DNA from: Phanerodontia chrysosporium
Taxonomy: Eukaryota; Basidiomycota; Agaricomycetes; Polyporales; Phanerochaetaceae
Direction: 5' to 3'
Length of the DNA stretch: 64,000 bases
Assembly: GCA_001910725.1 (NCBI GenBank)
Contig: MJGA01000019.1
Location: forward strand, 62,001 to 126,000
Below the pieces are notes generated by a model that worked only from the letters and a program-made list of their open reading frames with translations, did no database searches and was not told the DNA's origin. A program made the position numbers and the translations under genes. This document shows, piece by piece, positions 12,296 through 23,921 of the stretch (positions within the stretch are counted from its first letter, which is position 1; each line of letters starts with the position of its first letter).

Positions 12296-13868
12296 TTACC
12301 GGCGAGCGCGTTTGACCCGAGGTTTGGGGAATTCTAGCGGTACCTTGAGCACCGCCCTCTTTGTAGCTCCCGCAGAATCGGGTAGTCCGAGACGCTTGAG
12401 TTCCGACGGAGTTAACCCCTCGATTCTGCAACCTGTATGACGGTGTAAGCATAAGGGGCAGAGTTAAGTGAGACCGTGCCTACCGAGTGACTTGAATAAT
12501 GGGTTTATTCTGCAAACGCGTCAGCAGCCAGTCGTCGGGAGAAATGTCTTGAACTCACTTTGCAACAGACATGCTCAAGTCCTTTGCGATCAATGTCGTG
12601 TCTGTGGCGTAGTCATCAACCCGCAAACACAGCGCGAACATATGCGTCAGAAGCATGGTTTCCATGGCTGGTGTAATTTTAGCTCTAAATCTGTGTTAGC
12701 CAAGACCTGACACGATACGGTCAAGGAAACACACTGGTTCGTGTCTCTGGATGACTCCGTGAAGCGCGACAAGAGACCGTCCAGTACTATACTGGGAACA
12801 GATTTGAGCCGCTCCTGCAGTACCTGCTTGTCGTTCACGACACGCGACGCAGCGCGGAACGCCAGCATAGCGGAGATGTAGACCAAGAGCTTCCTAGAGC
12901 AAGGTCAGCGCGCCATCGTACCGAAAGGTGAAACACATACAGCTCGGTCTTGTTAGGTTTCGGGCGCTGAAGGCCAGAGACAAGTGCTGGTTGATCCAGT
13001 TCGAGCGGGTGTATGGCAATGCAGCCACGCGCTCTTTGTTGCTGCCCATGCCCTTGAGATTGTTAATCTGAATGGCATTAAACTCGGCCTCGGGGATAAT
13101 GTCGTGCAGCTTATACACATCTTCTGGCCGCTGGGCGTCGGCGTTGTAGGGCGGAATCAGCCTGCTGCTGTCGGCCGCGGCCTTTGCCTCGTCTGCAAAG
13201 GGGATTTTCAGCGCTGCGAGGCATATGCATGTCACGCGACTTGCGCACCTTGCGTCGGGAGACTCTCCGTATTCTCCTGAATGTCTTCCTGTAGATGTCC
13301 AGCAACTCCACGCATGGCGTCGATGTCCACCCGGTTCCGCTCGTGGGCACGAATGGCGGCCTTGGCTTTCTTCGTACCGAACGTCTCGCCAAGCGTGTTC
13401 CGAAGCTTCATGCGCTCGTCCACAGAGACTTCCATCGGCTTCAGGTTCTTCAAGGCCTTGACATTGCGTGTCAATATATGTAGAGGTGCAGGGCGGAGCA
13501 CCGTGGTCTTGGTCCGCTTATTGTAGATGCCGACCAGGTAGCTGCAGCCAGCGGCAGCTTGCTCAGACTCGTGCGACGACACGAATTCGACGGTGTCCGT
13601 CTCGCCCACGAGAATCGTGTCTTTTGAACTCGACGCATCGGACTGGCCCTTTTTCGCGTAGAGGCGGAACGCAGTTGATTTTGGGGGCTGCAGCGCAGGG
13701 AAGCTGGCTAGACTTGTTCATGGCGTCTGAGAGCAATAAATTGTGCAGTGATCCAGCGTACTCACCGAGGACGGGCCCGACCTTCTCTTGATGTCCTGAA
13801 ATCTGCAGGGAAACATCGTCCGTCTCCTCAGCACCTCGCTTGCGCTTCTTGAGCGTTGACGAAGCCAT
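12296..13868 (-). CDS. RPA49: RNA polymerase I subunit A49 (RPA49)
   Basis: This is the RNA polymerase I-specific subunit that forms the TFIIF/TFIIE-like A49-A34.5 heterodimer and supports initiation and elongation on rDNA. ATG at 13868 gives MASSTLKKRKRGAEE; the further upstream in-frame start is a TTG and was not used. The N-terminal dimerisation part includes KGQSDASSSKDTILVGET and AAAGCSYLVGIYNKRTK, then TVLRPAPLHILTRNVKALKN. The linker carries ERMKLRNTLGETFGTKKAKA. The C-terminal tandem winged-helix part includes AQRPEDVYKLHDIIPEAEF, THMFALCLRVDDYATDTTLI, a Lys/Arg-rich end and RVKRARR before TAA at 12296. At least five introns are visible. It is divergent from SET2 across 390 bp and may share a promoter region. 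Identification is firm. Confidence 0.92.
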
Positions 13869-14258
13869 GGTTTTGTGGGTGGTTGCGGCTGAAGACAAGC
13901 TGCCTTGAGGGTCAAGATCAAATCCGTCGGGCGTCTATGCGAAGGACGGGTTCGACACGAACCAATTAGTGAGCCTGGCTTTCCCCAGGCCGTTACCCTC
14001 CAGGGTCCAGGAGTCGCATTATTTATCTGGTGTGTGTCTATTTACTCGTGTACAAGCTGGCAGACTCATCTCTGGGTAGTCATTAATTTAGTTCCACGCC
14101 ATAATCTGCTGCCTCAGTGCAGCGCCTCACTTGATTGAACCCAAGCGCGACCGCGAAACTGCTCTTCGCGGCTTGACCCTGCTCGTCTCCGTACCACCAC
14201 GGTGTCACTCTCTTTCGACAACGGTACGACCATCTCACATACCCCGTCCGCACCGACA
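13869..14258. promoter_or_regulatory. Shared intergenic region between divergent RPA49 and SET2
   Basis: 390 bp separate the two start codons. No gene is present. It must contain both promoters and 5' leaders. There is no obvious TATA box, as expected for housekeeping genes. Confidence 0.5.
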
Positions 14259-17200
14259 ATGCCGGAGTCAGGAAGATCGTCGCCCGAAGGGGTCCCCGCT
14301 GCCCTTCTGTTTGAAGACAATAGTGTGGTGGTCGAAGAAGTGAAGCGGGAAGTGCGGGATGAGGACGTCGGCATGAAGGGGGAGGAGATGGATAATGACC
14401 CGCGGGATGTCTATCCGCCTTCACCAAGTTCGTCGCCCGACGACGTGCCGTCGATGTCTCCTGGAAGCGGCGATAGCCGTCGCACCTCCACGACGCCGCC
14501 CGCGGGCTCCAAAACGAAGAGGAAGCCAGCAAAGAAGGAGCCACAGCTCATTGGCCACCTGCCGCGTGCTGAAGATGAGGCCTACAAGACCTTCGTCGAG
14601 ATACCCGAGAACCACTATCAATACCAGAGCCTGGGACGTTCGCGCGAGGCCGGCGAAAGTATGACTTGCGACTGTCAATACGAACATGGTCAGTTTACGA
14701 GTCCTTCCGCCGTCGCTGTCGTGTATTTTCAGTCGTTGTGAACGTGTACGCTGACCGCCGTGCCTATCTCTGTCACTTTCGGTAATGTAGGGGTATCTGA
14801 CCCGTCGGACGCCTGCGGACACGACTCCGACTGCATCAATCGGCTCACACAAGTCGAATGCTTGCCAGAAGACTGTCGCTGTCGTTCACACTGCCAAAAC
14901 CAACGGTGAGGGCGCCTTCCTCATTGTCCGTAACGGGCAGGTCGTCCTGATCATCGTTTTCGCAGGTTCCAGCGCAAGCAGTACGCCCCTCTGGAGATCG
15001 TGCTGACAGAAAAGAAGGGATTTGGATTGCGAGCGGGCGAGGATCTTCGCAAGTGCGTTACAATGCAGTATGCACTCGTGTGAGGGTTAACCGGCCACAG
15101 AGACACTTTCATTTACGAATACGTCGGGGATGTCGTGAACCAGCCAGCATTGCTCAAGCGGATGCGACAATATGCGGAGGAAGGCATCAGGCATTTTTAC
15201 TTCATGGCTCTGCAGAAGGATGAGGTGAGTTCTTGACCAGCTGCTTGCATGTCAGCCGTTGTTAATAATCATCACTAGTTCATCGATGCCACCAAGCGCG
15301 GCGGTATTGGACGTTTTGCGAACCATAGTTGCAACCCCAATTGCTATGTAGCGAAGTGGACTGTCGGGAAACGCGTTCGCATGGGTATCTTTGCTAGTCG
15401 GAATATCAAGAAGCACGAGGAGTTGACATTCAACTACAACGTCGACCGCTACGGGTGCGTGCTTCGGTTGTACCTGAAGCATGTATACTGTCTTATGCGG
15501 GGTACATTCATGCAGTCATGAGGCGCAACCATGCTACTGTGGCGAAGATCAATGTGTCGGCTTCATTGGAGGCAAGACCCAGACTGATCTCGCGGCCATG
15601 GACGACCTCTATCTCGACGGTGAGCTACCCACTGGATTCGATGCAGCAGGGCGAACTTATGACTTCGATCAGCTCTCGGTATCACGGATGAGGTCGAGAT
15701 GCTCGGCCTGAAGGGTAACAAGAAGAAGAAGAGCAAGAAGCTCGACGAAGACTTCATCGTACGTATATCTATACTGACGACCCTGCGCACGCATTGACCC
15801 CGGAGTTAGCCCGACTTGAAGCCGCTCACCGAGAAGGAAGTTCCGAAAGTCGTTCAAGCAATGCGCCAGACACAAAGTCGCAAGGTCCTCGTAAAGCTCC
15901 TGCAGCGCATCAAGGTATGGCGCTTCTGTCTTCCAACTCATGCGTAGTGACCTCAACTATTGCTTGCCCGGTCAGCTAACCGAGGATGCACCTGCCTTGC
16001 GGCAAATCATGCGATTGCGTGGTTTCAGCGTCATGACGCAGATCATGGAAGATTATGCGAACGACGTCGACATTCGGGTGTTGGTAAGGATTTCATTCTT
16101 GTTGGACATTCATCGAGCTTATGGACAAATTCAGGCTATGGAGTGCATGATCACATGGCCCTTGATTCAGCGAAACAAAGTCGAGGACTCAAAAATCAAC
16201 GTGCCTGTGGAAGCATGCGCAGAGTCGGATGTCCCAGCTCTGGCGGACGTGGCAAAGAAGGTAGGCACGCTTCTCCTCCCGTCTTTGATAAGCCCCCTTC
16301 ACTGATCTTCTGCGATAGCTGCTCGAGCAATGGTCGACCCTGGAATACGCCTATCGAATACCGAAGCGTATCCGAGAGGTGAGTAACTCTGTGAAACGAT
16401 ATCCGAGACCGATCATAACTATCAACGCAGGGTGATGACGAGCACCAGGACCCGCAGTCCGACGACCACTTCTTCCAGCTCTACGGATCGTCGGATGAGT
16501 ACCACGATCTGAAGCGCACAAGGCGGTCGGAAACGCCGGAGCCCGTCACTACCACGTCGAGACCGATGATGATGCCCAGTACCTTCCGTTACACTGATGA
16601 GAACGGAATGACGGAGGAGTCGAGGCGCTGGCATGCGATGGAGGAGCAGCGTAGACGACAGCAGGCATGGGAAGCGGAGAAGAGGGATAAAATCGCGGAG
16701 ATGCTGAAGGCCGCTGCAGCAGCTGCGGAGGCTGCTGCTGCTGCTCCGCCATCTGCAAAGGAGGCCGAGCCGCCGCGAAGCCCGAGAAGCCCAAGTTGAC
16801 GAGAGAAGAGAAGGAAGCGTTGAAGGAGAAGCGCCTCATGAAGCTCGTCGGTGCTGTGGTTGTGAAGTCTCTGTCCAAATACAAGGACAAGATCAAGACC
16901 GAGGAGTTTAAAACACATGCTAAACATGTATGTCCCTGAAGGTTCTTGTATCCTGGTTGCTCTGCCTGACCGTCACATTTGCAGCTCACCGAGAAGATTG
17001 CTGACCGGGAGAAGAAGTCGTCCAGCTACAAGGACGACCGTCTCGAGTCGCTCTCGGACGAGAAGGCGGAGAAAATCAAGAAGTTTTGCAAGGAGTACAT
17101 CACCACCAAGATCCTACGGAAGGGCGGGAGCTCGCACCGGCACCACCACCATCATTCGAGCTCTTCGAGACATGACAGCTCAGACAAGTCGTCGAGACAT

Positions 17201-17485
17201 GCGCTGTCGCAGCCAGCGGCCGCCGCCGATGTCGACGTGGATATGTCATTCGAGCGCCCATGGGACGATGCTCCGAGCGACGACGAGGACCCCTCGGAGC
17301 AGCAGCCTTCTCCGGAGGAGTCTTCGAGTTCGAAGGGCGGCGTACCGTCTGACCCGCGCGTGCGGTTCCGCCAGGAGCTGAACGGCCACACCCACCACGG
17401 CTCGAGCGACCCTCCGAGCCCGCTGGACGCTGCGGTGCCGCTAGCGAGTATGAGCGTTGTTTCTGTGGGTCGAATATCCCGTTGA
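14259..17485 (+). CDS. SET2: SET2-type histone H3 lysine-36 methyltransferase, with one apparent 1-base frame break
   Basis: Co-transcriptional H3K36 methyltransferase that binds the phosphorylated C-terminal domain of RNA polymerase II. Domain order: disordered N-terminus; AWS cysteines ([37 protein letters not shown]); SET domain ([58 protein letters not shown]); post-SET ([14 protein letters not shown]); a TFIIS-like helical region ([12 protein letters not shown]); [11 protein letters not shown]; an Ala-rich coiled coil; and a C-terminal SRI domain ([48 protein letters not shown]). The SRI domain is in a different frame from the preceding coiled coil: the frame is lost near 16768-16772 with no usable intron, and one extra G restores it. 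The tail after SRI is His-rich and acidic. ATG at 14259, stop at 17483-17485. About ten introns. Confidence 0.92.
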
Positions 17486-18216
17486 TTTATCGTTGCTTCC
17501 TCGGCTACTTTGACCTCGTTGTGTTTCTGTACAGCAATACCACTTGTTTAGGTTGATTTCGCCGCGCCGTCGTCGATCCGTGGTCGCAGTGCTAGTTTAC
17601 GCATGCGCGCGGGGTCCATGTGAGTGTGTCAAATGTCATGCAGCGTCGGGCATCGCAGACGGTGCTCGTCATCAGACATATGCGCGCTGCGTCAGGCGCA
17701 GAAACCCTCGGTGGATGGACAGTAAGTCAATTTTCGCATTGTCGTCGGACATAGGATCCTGGCCCCGATCTGCCATTCTGGTCATTGGGCGGACATTCAG
17801 CGGGTGTTCCAGGTGCGCTAAGCGCCCGAGGTGCCTCGCTCGCTCGCTGCATGGCGGTGGAAGACATGGCCGATCAGAAGAAAGCTGACAATTCCGCTGA
17901 CCTGATCGTGGGACAGTCTCCGGGGAGACAGCCCTCCTCGTTGTCGCCGCGTTTTGAACCAGTCCGAGTCGTACTATGCCGCTTATAGGGGTTGCCTTGA
18001 TAGACAAGGCACGGCCGTTCCAGCTACAGTTTGCGCGCGAACACCCTGCTGGTCATCCTCGCGCCCCACCTGGAGCATGAGACCGTGCCGTCAAATGAGG
18101 TAACGAGGGCGGTGTCCGCAGGGTATATAGGTGCGAGCAGCCCCCGCCGACGAGGGCGTCCCCAACCACACACTTGAACCCTTCGCACACTCTCCACACT
18201 CTATCAGCCCAAATCA
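17486..18216. other. Intergenic: SET2 3' flank and alcohol oxidase promoter
   Basis: No supported gene; short open frames here lack any recognisable protein sequence. The last 100 bp contain the TATA box of the alcohol oxidase gene. Confidence 0.5.
18124..18129 (+). promoter_or_regulatory. TATA box of alcohol oxidase gene
   Basis: TATATA in the context GGGTATATAGG, 93 bp upstream of the ATG at 18217, followed by a C/A-rich leader. Position and sequence fit a core promoter of a regulated, strongly expressed gene. Confidence 0.65.
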
Positions 18217-20766
18217 ATGTCTTCTTCCACCGAATACGACGTGATCTTCGCCGGAGGTATTGTCGTGCTGCTGACCGCGCGTCCGCCGCTGCTGACGCGC
18301 GCTGCCGCAGGCGGGACCTCAGCGTGTCTCATCGCGAGCCGCCTCGCCGACGCGGACCCAACGCTCCGCATCCTCATACTCGAGGCCGGCGGGCACACAC
18401 AGGACGACCTCGCGCATGTCCAGCCCGCGCGGTACCTGAGCCACCTCGCGCCGACGAGCCGCACCGTGTCCTTCATGGTCGCGAACCCCGAGCCCGCGCT
18501 GCTCGGCCGCCAGACGGTCGTGCCGTGCGGAAACTGCGTCGGCGGCGGCTCGAGTGTGAACTGTGAGTGCCTCCCCGGCGTGTGCCCGTGTGCCCGTGCG
18601 CTGACGGCAGGACGCCCGTGGCTGCAGTCATGATGTACACGCGCGCCGCCGCGTCCGACTATGACGACTGGGAGCAGAAGTACGAGAACCCTGGATGGGG
18701 CGCGAAGGAGATCATCCCCCTGCTCAAGAAGGTGCGCCCTGCGCCTGCGTGGTCGTCCCGTGCGCCTTGTCCCTGACGCCATTCTAGACCGAGACGTACG
18801 AGGTCGCGCCGGGGCGCGATGACGTGCACGGCTACTCGGGCCCCCTGCGCGTCTCGTACGGCGGCATCTTCACGAACGTCGGGAAGCACTTCCTCGAGGT
18901 CGGCGCGGCGTACGACCCGCAGCGCGGGACCACGGACGACCCGAACAACCTCTACGACGTCGACAAGTACGGGGTGCGTCCTGCGCTTGTTTCTGATGCT
19001 GAGGAGCGCACAAGCTTAATTAACCTCTCTGCAGCGCTGGCAGAAGTGCGTTTGTGGCTGTGCGCCAGGCCTGATCTGCGGGCACTGACGGCGACCTTTT
19101 TTTTTGCTGCTTCTACGCAGGTGGATCTCGGCGAAGACGGGCACGCGCTCGGACGTCCCACACCACTTCATCTACAACAAGAAGCACCCGAACATCACGC
19201 TCACCGTGGGCCATCTCGTCAAGCGCGTACTATTCGAGTATTTATCTGATCTTAGCCCCTTTTTTCGCTGTGCCTTTTTTTGCTGATGGAAGCTTCGCAG
19301 GGACAAGCGCGCCGTTGGGGTTGAATATGTCCAAAACAAAAAGGTGTTCCCAGAGGCTAAACCTGACATTCTCGTCGCGAAAGCCAAGCGCCTTGTCGTC
19401 TTGTCTGCAGGCACGTTTGGCTCGCCAGTCATTCTGGAGCGGTCGGGAATCGGTGCCAAGGACGTACTCGAGAAGGCTGGCATCTCCCAACTCGTGGACC
19501 TTCCTGGCGTCGGCGAGAACTATCAGGGTATGTCGCTATGCCATATATTGGCTATTTGCCTGTGACTGATTATCGGATAGACCATCAGGTCATCTTCGCG
19601 CCTTACCTTGCCAGCGAAGATTCGGAGACCATTGATGGCATTGTACGCAGCGAAGAGGCCGAGATCACGAGTAAGGTCTACAGACTTTGTTTCCAGGGCA
19701 ATTCTCATCATGCGTAGAATGGTCTGCGCAGTGGAAGCAGGATGGTTCTGGCCTGATGTCCTCAAAGTAAGCGTATTTTTCTCTGAGAGACGGCGCGCTC
19801 GCTGATTCTGCTGCAGCGCCCTCGACGCCGGCGTCAAGATCCGCCCCACGCAAGACGAGCTGAAGGCCATCGGGCCCGCCTTTACGCAAAAGTGGACCGA
19901 GTACTACGTGCCGGCGCCGGACAAGGCGGTGATGTGGTTCGGGCCGGTGTCGATGCTCGTCGGGGACCCGAGCGCGTGCCCGCCGCGCAAGTACTTCAGC
20001 CTGGGCTACTACGTCGAGCATCCGTCGTCGCTCGGCTTCGTGCACGTGCGCGACGGACGCGACCCGGCCGTGCCGCCCGCGTTCGAGACGGGCTTCCTGC
20101 GCACGCCCGACGACTTTGCGCTCCTCTCGTGGGGCTACAAGCGCTCCCGAGAGTACGCGCGCCGCATGCGCTGCTACCGCGGCGAGTACGCCCCGAGCCA
20201 CCCGCAGTTTGCGCCCGCGAGTGCCGCGCGCACGGGCGAGAGCGCGCCCGTTCCGTTCGACGCGCCGGACATTGCATACACGGAGGAGGACGAGAAGGCG
20301 ATCGAGGAGTACACACGCAAGTTTGGTGCGTCGCGTCGGGTCTCCGTGCATCATGCCTGCTGACACCGTCTGGCCCGCTAGTGCAAACCGCTTGGCATTC
20401 GGTGAGCTTCGACGTGTTCGGTCAACGTAAGGGCGGTTCCTGACGAGGGCACAGCTCGGTACATGCGCGATGAAGCCGCGGGAGAAGGGCGGCGTGGTTG
20501 ATCCCAGGCTGAACGTCTACGGCGTGCAGGGTCTGAAGGTGGCGGGTACGTACGCTCTCGGGTGATGACGCAGCTTGCGACTGACTTCCGTCAGACCTTT
20601 CCATTCCGCCATCGAACGTTGCCGCGGTGAGCCTCGTTTCTTGCGGGGTGAATGATGGAGATCAACTGACGATAACCGCACGCAGAACACATACTCCACG
20701 ACGCTTGCCGTCGCAGAGAAGGCTGCACTTATTATCGCTGAGGAGCTCGGTATCCAGGGTGTGTAA
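18217..20766 (+). CDS. Alcohol oxidase of the methanol-oxidase type (GMC flavoprotein)
   Basis: FAD-dependent oxidase that converts short-chain primary alcohols such as methanol to aldehydes with release of H2O2; in wood-decay fungi it is a proposed peroxide source. The spliced start MSSSTEYDVIFAGGGTSA carries the Rossmann GxGxxG-like motif. ILILEAGG, PCGNCVGGGSSVNFMMYTR, AGTFGSPVILERSGIG and DLPGVGENYQDH are GMC signatures matching methanol oxidase rather than aryl-alcohol oxidase or glucose oxidase. The active-site His is in TAWHSLGTC and the Asn in SNVAANTYST. About 13 introns, including an 11-nt exon at 19035-19045. The product is about 600 residues and ends ELGIQGV. It lacks the longer C-terminal extension and peroxisomal SKL/ARF-type signal of yeast enzymes, and there is no signal peptide. 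All exons join in frame. Confidence 0.92.
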
Positions 20767-20833
20767 CGGGTATCAGGAGAAATTGGGCCTTGAAAGTAGT
20801 CTTTGGGAACTCGAAATTGTACCAACTGTTCGG

Positions 20834-21115
20834 CTATATACCGTGGAATTGTTTACTGATGATTTTGAGTGCTGCTGTAAGATCTTGTGAACCGTGAGCA
20901 ATCATGACGACAAGTGAGCATCTGTACAACAATATCGATGGTGAATGCGGATCATTATCAACCAAGTGGAAGTAGTCTGGGACTTTGGCAGGGCCGTGGA
21001 AGAAATCCTCTTCGACGGTGTATGCTCTGGTGGCAGTCTGTAGCTTTTCTTCGTCGGATATCTCGCGAGATTTTAGCTGAGCAGTCTTGCCGACATCAGG
21101 TGCAATCTTGATCAA
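20834..21115 (-). pseudogene. Possible gene fragment, family unknown
   Basis: A - strand open stretch of about 90 codons reads like normal protein in its first two thirds, for example IKIAPDVGKTAQLK, then TATRAYTVEEDFFHGP and AKVPDYFHLVDNDPHS. A stop lies shortly upstream in frame, and the last third degrades into a sequence without clear character. There is no ATG at the start. It may be an exon remnant of a lost gene between the alcohol oxidase and DUF6534-like genes. I do not recognise the family, and a chance open frame cannot be excluded. Confidence 0.3.
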
Positions 21116-22059
21116 TTCCGAGGCCGGGATTCGTCAGTGGTGGCACCAGGGACGACCGCCGTCGGGGTCTTCACGGACGAGACCTGCCAAATCCGTCTAG
21201 AGTTGTGTCGCGGGCGGCGAGTGCCGCGATCAGGGTCCGCGCTTATGCGATCACATCAGTCTGATCTCTCGCGGGACACTTCCAAATACGGACGACCCTA
21301 GATTGGCCAGCGAAGCAAGCGAGATGCTCCCGCCTCCTCGCGATTCGACCTCCTCCAGGCTCTCGAATATTCTGCCTCGTAACCCCGACTGCGGCCGCAA
21401 GTGTGCAGAAGCGACGCAGCGTGGAAGGCTGGATACGGGGACAGCCCGCCCACGATGATGTTCCAGGGATATCGTGCTAGAACCCCACCCCGTGCTCATG
21501 CAATTTCTGCAGAACAGATTTTTTCCTTAGCCTGTCGCACATGTCTCCATGCTCGCAGATGTGGCGAGCCATCACTTACGTGAATTCCACCGTCTGGACT
21601 CTCCACTTGTTTCCTCGATGGTGCGCTTCCGCCTGGAGGCAGCCCCACCTCCCGCTGCAGCGTCGTCCCCTGATGGTCATGCGCGAGTAGTGCCTCCTGA
21701 GCCAAGTCTGCTTCGACCGTCCAGTATCGGTATGCCTCGCCCCAGCTGACTGAGGCCGTGTCAATCTTACAGCCACGAGTGGGCGGGCTGCCCCGCTGGC
21801 AAATCGGAGAAGTCCTAACTGTGCCTTCCAAAGCCCGGTGATAGACGCCACCGCACGCTGTCCCCGGGCCTATATAGTGGAGGCCACGGTGATAAACACA
21901 CTTGATTTGCGAAGGTACTGCTCGTGAGAAACAACCCTCGTGTGACGCCCCCACCCGTCTCAGTTCGTCGCGACCGCCTACCCGATCATCAGCCGCCCCG
22001 CCGACGCAGCCGAGGGCACCCTGTCCACCTGGACCCTGAGCCTGGCAGAGGCACAGGGA

Positions 22060-22065
22060 TATATA
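22060..22065 (+). promoter_or_regulatory. TATA box of DUF6534-like membrane protein gene
   Basis: TATATA in GGGATATATAGC, 44 bp upstream of the ATG at 22104. The short spacing means a short 5' leader. Confidence 0.6.
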
Positions 22066-22103
22066 GCAAAGGAGCCCCTGTCGACCTTGCCTCAGCACAA
22101 AAT

Positions 22104-23921
22104 ATGGCGAACCCGGCCACCATCGCGTAAGCCCCCTACCTCTGCTTTGCGTCTCGCCGCCCATTCTCACTCGACTCTAGCCATGGACCAGGCCTCATCG
22201 GCACCTTCCTCAACATCTTCCTGTACGGTATTATGGTGACGCAGTGTTTCCTCTACTACACGAAGTACCCAAAGTGCGTCAGTCCTCTCTTGAGGGTGCC
22301 CAGCCTTGCTCACCAATACCTGCAGAGACCGGATATGGATCAAGTGCCTCGTACGTTGTACCCTTGCATACAATGCAGCGTACACTTAGGATTCCTGCAG
22401 GTCATAGGCCTCCTGCTCGCAGACACACTTAACTGTGTGTTTGATATCTGGTGGATATATGACGTCTTGGTCAACAACTTCGGTGCGCGTCGCGTCGTTC
22501 TTCTCCCTTGCCTCGTCTCACAGTCCCGTTACACGCAGGTAACATGGACGCCCTTGGCACGGGGAACTGGGGTGAGTGTCTACAGAAGTAGTTTATTGGG
22601 CATCGCTCACGACCCCTGTAGTCTTCTCAACTGGTAAGCCCCCTTTAACGATCGGAAGATAATTTTATGATAGACCCGAAATTGCGCGCTCCGCAGACCC
22701 AGCTATGGTGGTACGTTTGCGTCACGTACTAAAAAATTCTCGTCGCGGCTAATGCTAGTGGCACCTTCAGGGCATCATCGCGACGACGGTCCAGCTCTTC
22801 TTCGCGTGGCGCGTCAAAGTGCTCACGAACAATTGGTGGGTCGTGACGCTCATCACCATCACGGCGTCGACCTCCTTCTGTGCGTGTCCGCCCCCTTAGG
22901 CTCTGTGCCTGTGCTAAACACCGTTGCGCCCGCACCAGTCGGTGGCGTCGGCACCGCGATCGCGATCCACTTCGTGCCCCAGTTCGAGCAGTTCCAGAAG
23001 TTCCAGGTGGTGGTCATCATCTGGCTCATCGGCGCCGCGATATGCGACAGCACGATCACGCTCGCGCTCACCTGGCACTTGGTGCGTCTCCCCCCTACCT
23101 CCTCCCGTCCTGTCCGCCGTGGCTTATGCACCCCGCAGCGCCGGCACAAGACCGGCTTCTCAGGCACGGACGACATCCTGAACAAGATTATCCGGTGTAA
23201 GCACCCTCCGAACGCCGTGGCGTGTGCGGACGAACGGGACTGACGCGCCGTGTCCTGCAGTGACAGTGCAGAACGGCCTGCTCACCGCTGTCTGGGCGAT
23301 CGTCGACCTGATTGCGTACCTCGCCACCGTAAGTCCGCGCAGTCGTCTGTGTCTTTGCCACGCCCCGCTGACCCTGCACGACGCGCGCCCCAGCCGACCG
23401 GCCTGTGAGTGCCTCCCCGCCCGAGCCCTGGTGCGAGGCAAAACGACCGCGACTGACCTCGTGCGCACAGGCACCTCGCATTCAACTTTCCGCTCGCGAA
23501 GCTGTACACGAACTCGCTCATGTCGAGCCTCAACTCGCGCGCAGGCTGGCGGTACCAGTCGAACGAGGACACGGACCGCAAGAGCCGCGAGGGCGCCGCC
23601 GGCGGCCGCCGGGTGAGTTATCCCCTCCAGCGCAAAGTCCGTGTGTCCCGCGCGCACTTTCGCAGTCCCTGCGCCATTGGTTCACGCGCATTTCTCTGCA
23701 GCTGGACGTGGTGAACCTGTCGACTGGGACGCGCCCCGAGGTGAGTGGCGCCTGGAGTGAGTCAGAGGCGCGCGCCGTGCTGATGCGCATCGCTCCCGCA
23801 GGTATTCGTGCACGTCGAGCAGCACGAGATGGTCGATGTCAACGACAAGCGCGACGTCGAGTGGTCCTCCGCGGACGCGTCTGACCGCAGTACCAAGGGC
23901 CCGATCGGCGCCGCTGTTTAA
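22104..23921 (+). CDS. Multi-pass membrane protein, DUF6534-like
   Basis: A basidiomycete-expanded membrane protein family of unknown function. The spliced protein starts MANPATIA, then GLIGTFLNIFLYGIMVTQCF (TM1) and IGLLLADTLNCVFDIWWIYD (TM2). Later membrane segments include GIIATTVQLFFAWRVKVL, WWVVTLITITASTSF, VVVIIWLIGAAICDSTITLA and LLTAVWAIVDLIAYLA, giving about seven helices. The pattern of aromatic residues after TM1 (FLYYTKYPK) and the final ...NFPLAKLYTNSLMSSLNSR block are typical of the family. The cytosolic tail is polar and ends STKGPIGAAV before TAA at 23919-23921. About ten introns, several exons very short. No frame break. Function is unknown; such genes are often found in large variable sets. 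Confidence 0.85.

Larger units (their letters stand above)
20767..22103. other. Intergenic: about 1.3 kb with one protein-like fragment
   Basis: Apart from the fragment at 20834-21115 nothing coding is supported. A second TATA-like box lies near 21873 (CCTATATAGTGG), about 230 bp before the DUF6534-like gene, and might be an alternative start region or chance. Confidence 0.4.

Noticed and set aside
12468..12710. Open frame with a zinc-finger-like string (CRVCGVVINPQTQREHMRQK)
   Set aside because: It lies exactly antisense to the conserved C-terminal exons of RPA49, which read THMFALCLRVDDYATDTTLI on the other strand; the Cys/His spacing is a by-product.
17130..17160. Run of His codons in the SET2 tail as a possible metal site or repeat
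   Set aside because: A short CAC/CAT run inside a disordered Ser/His-rich tail; common low-complexity sequence with no supporting context.
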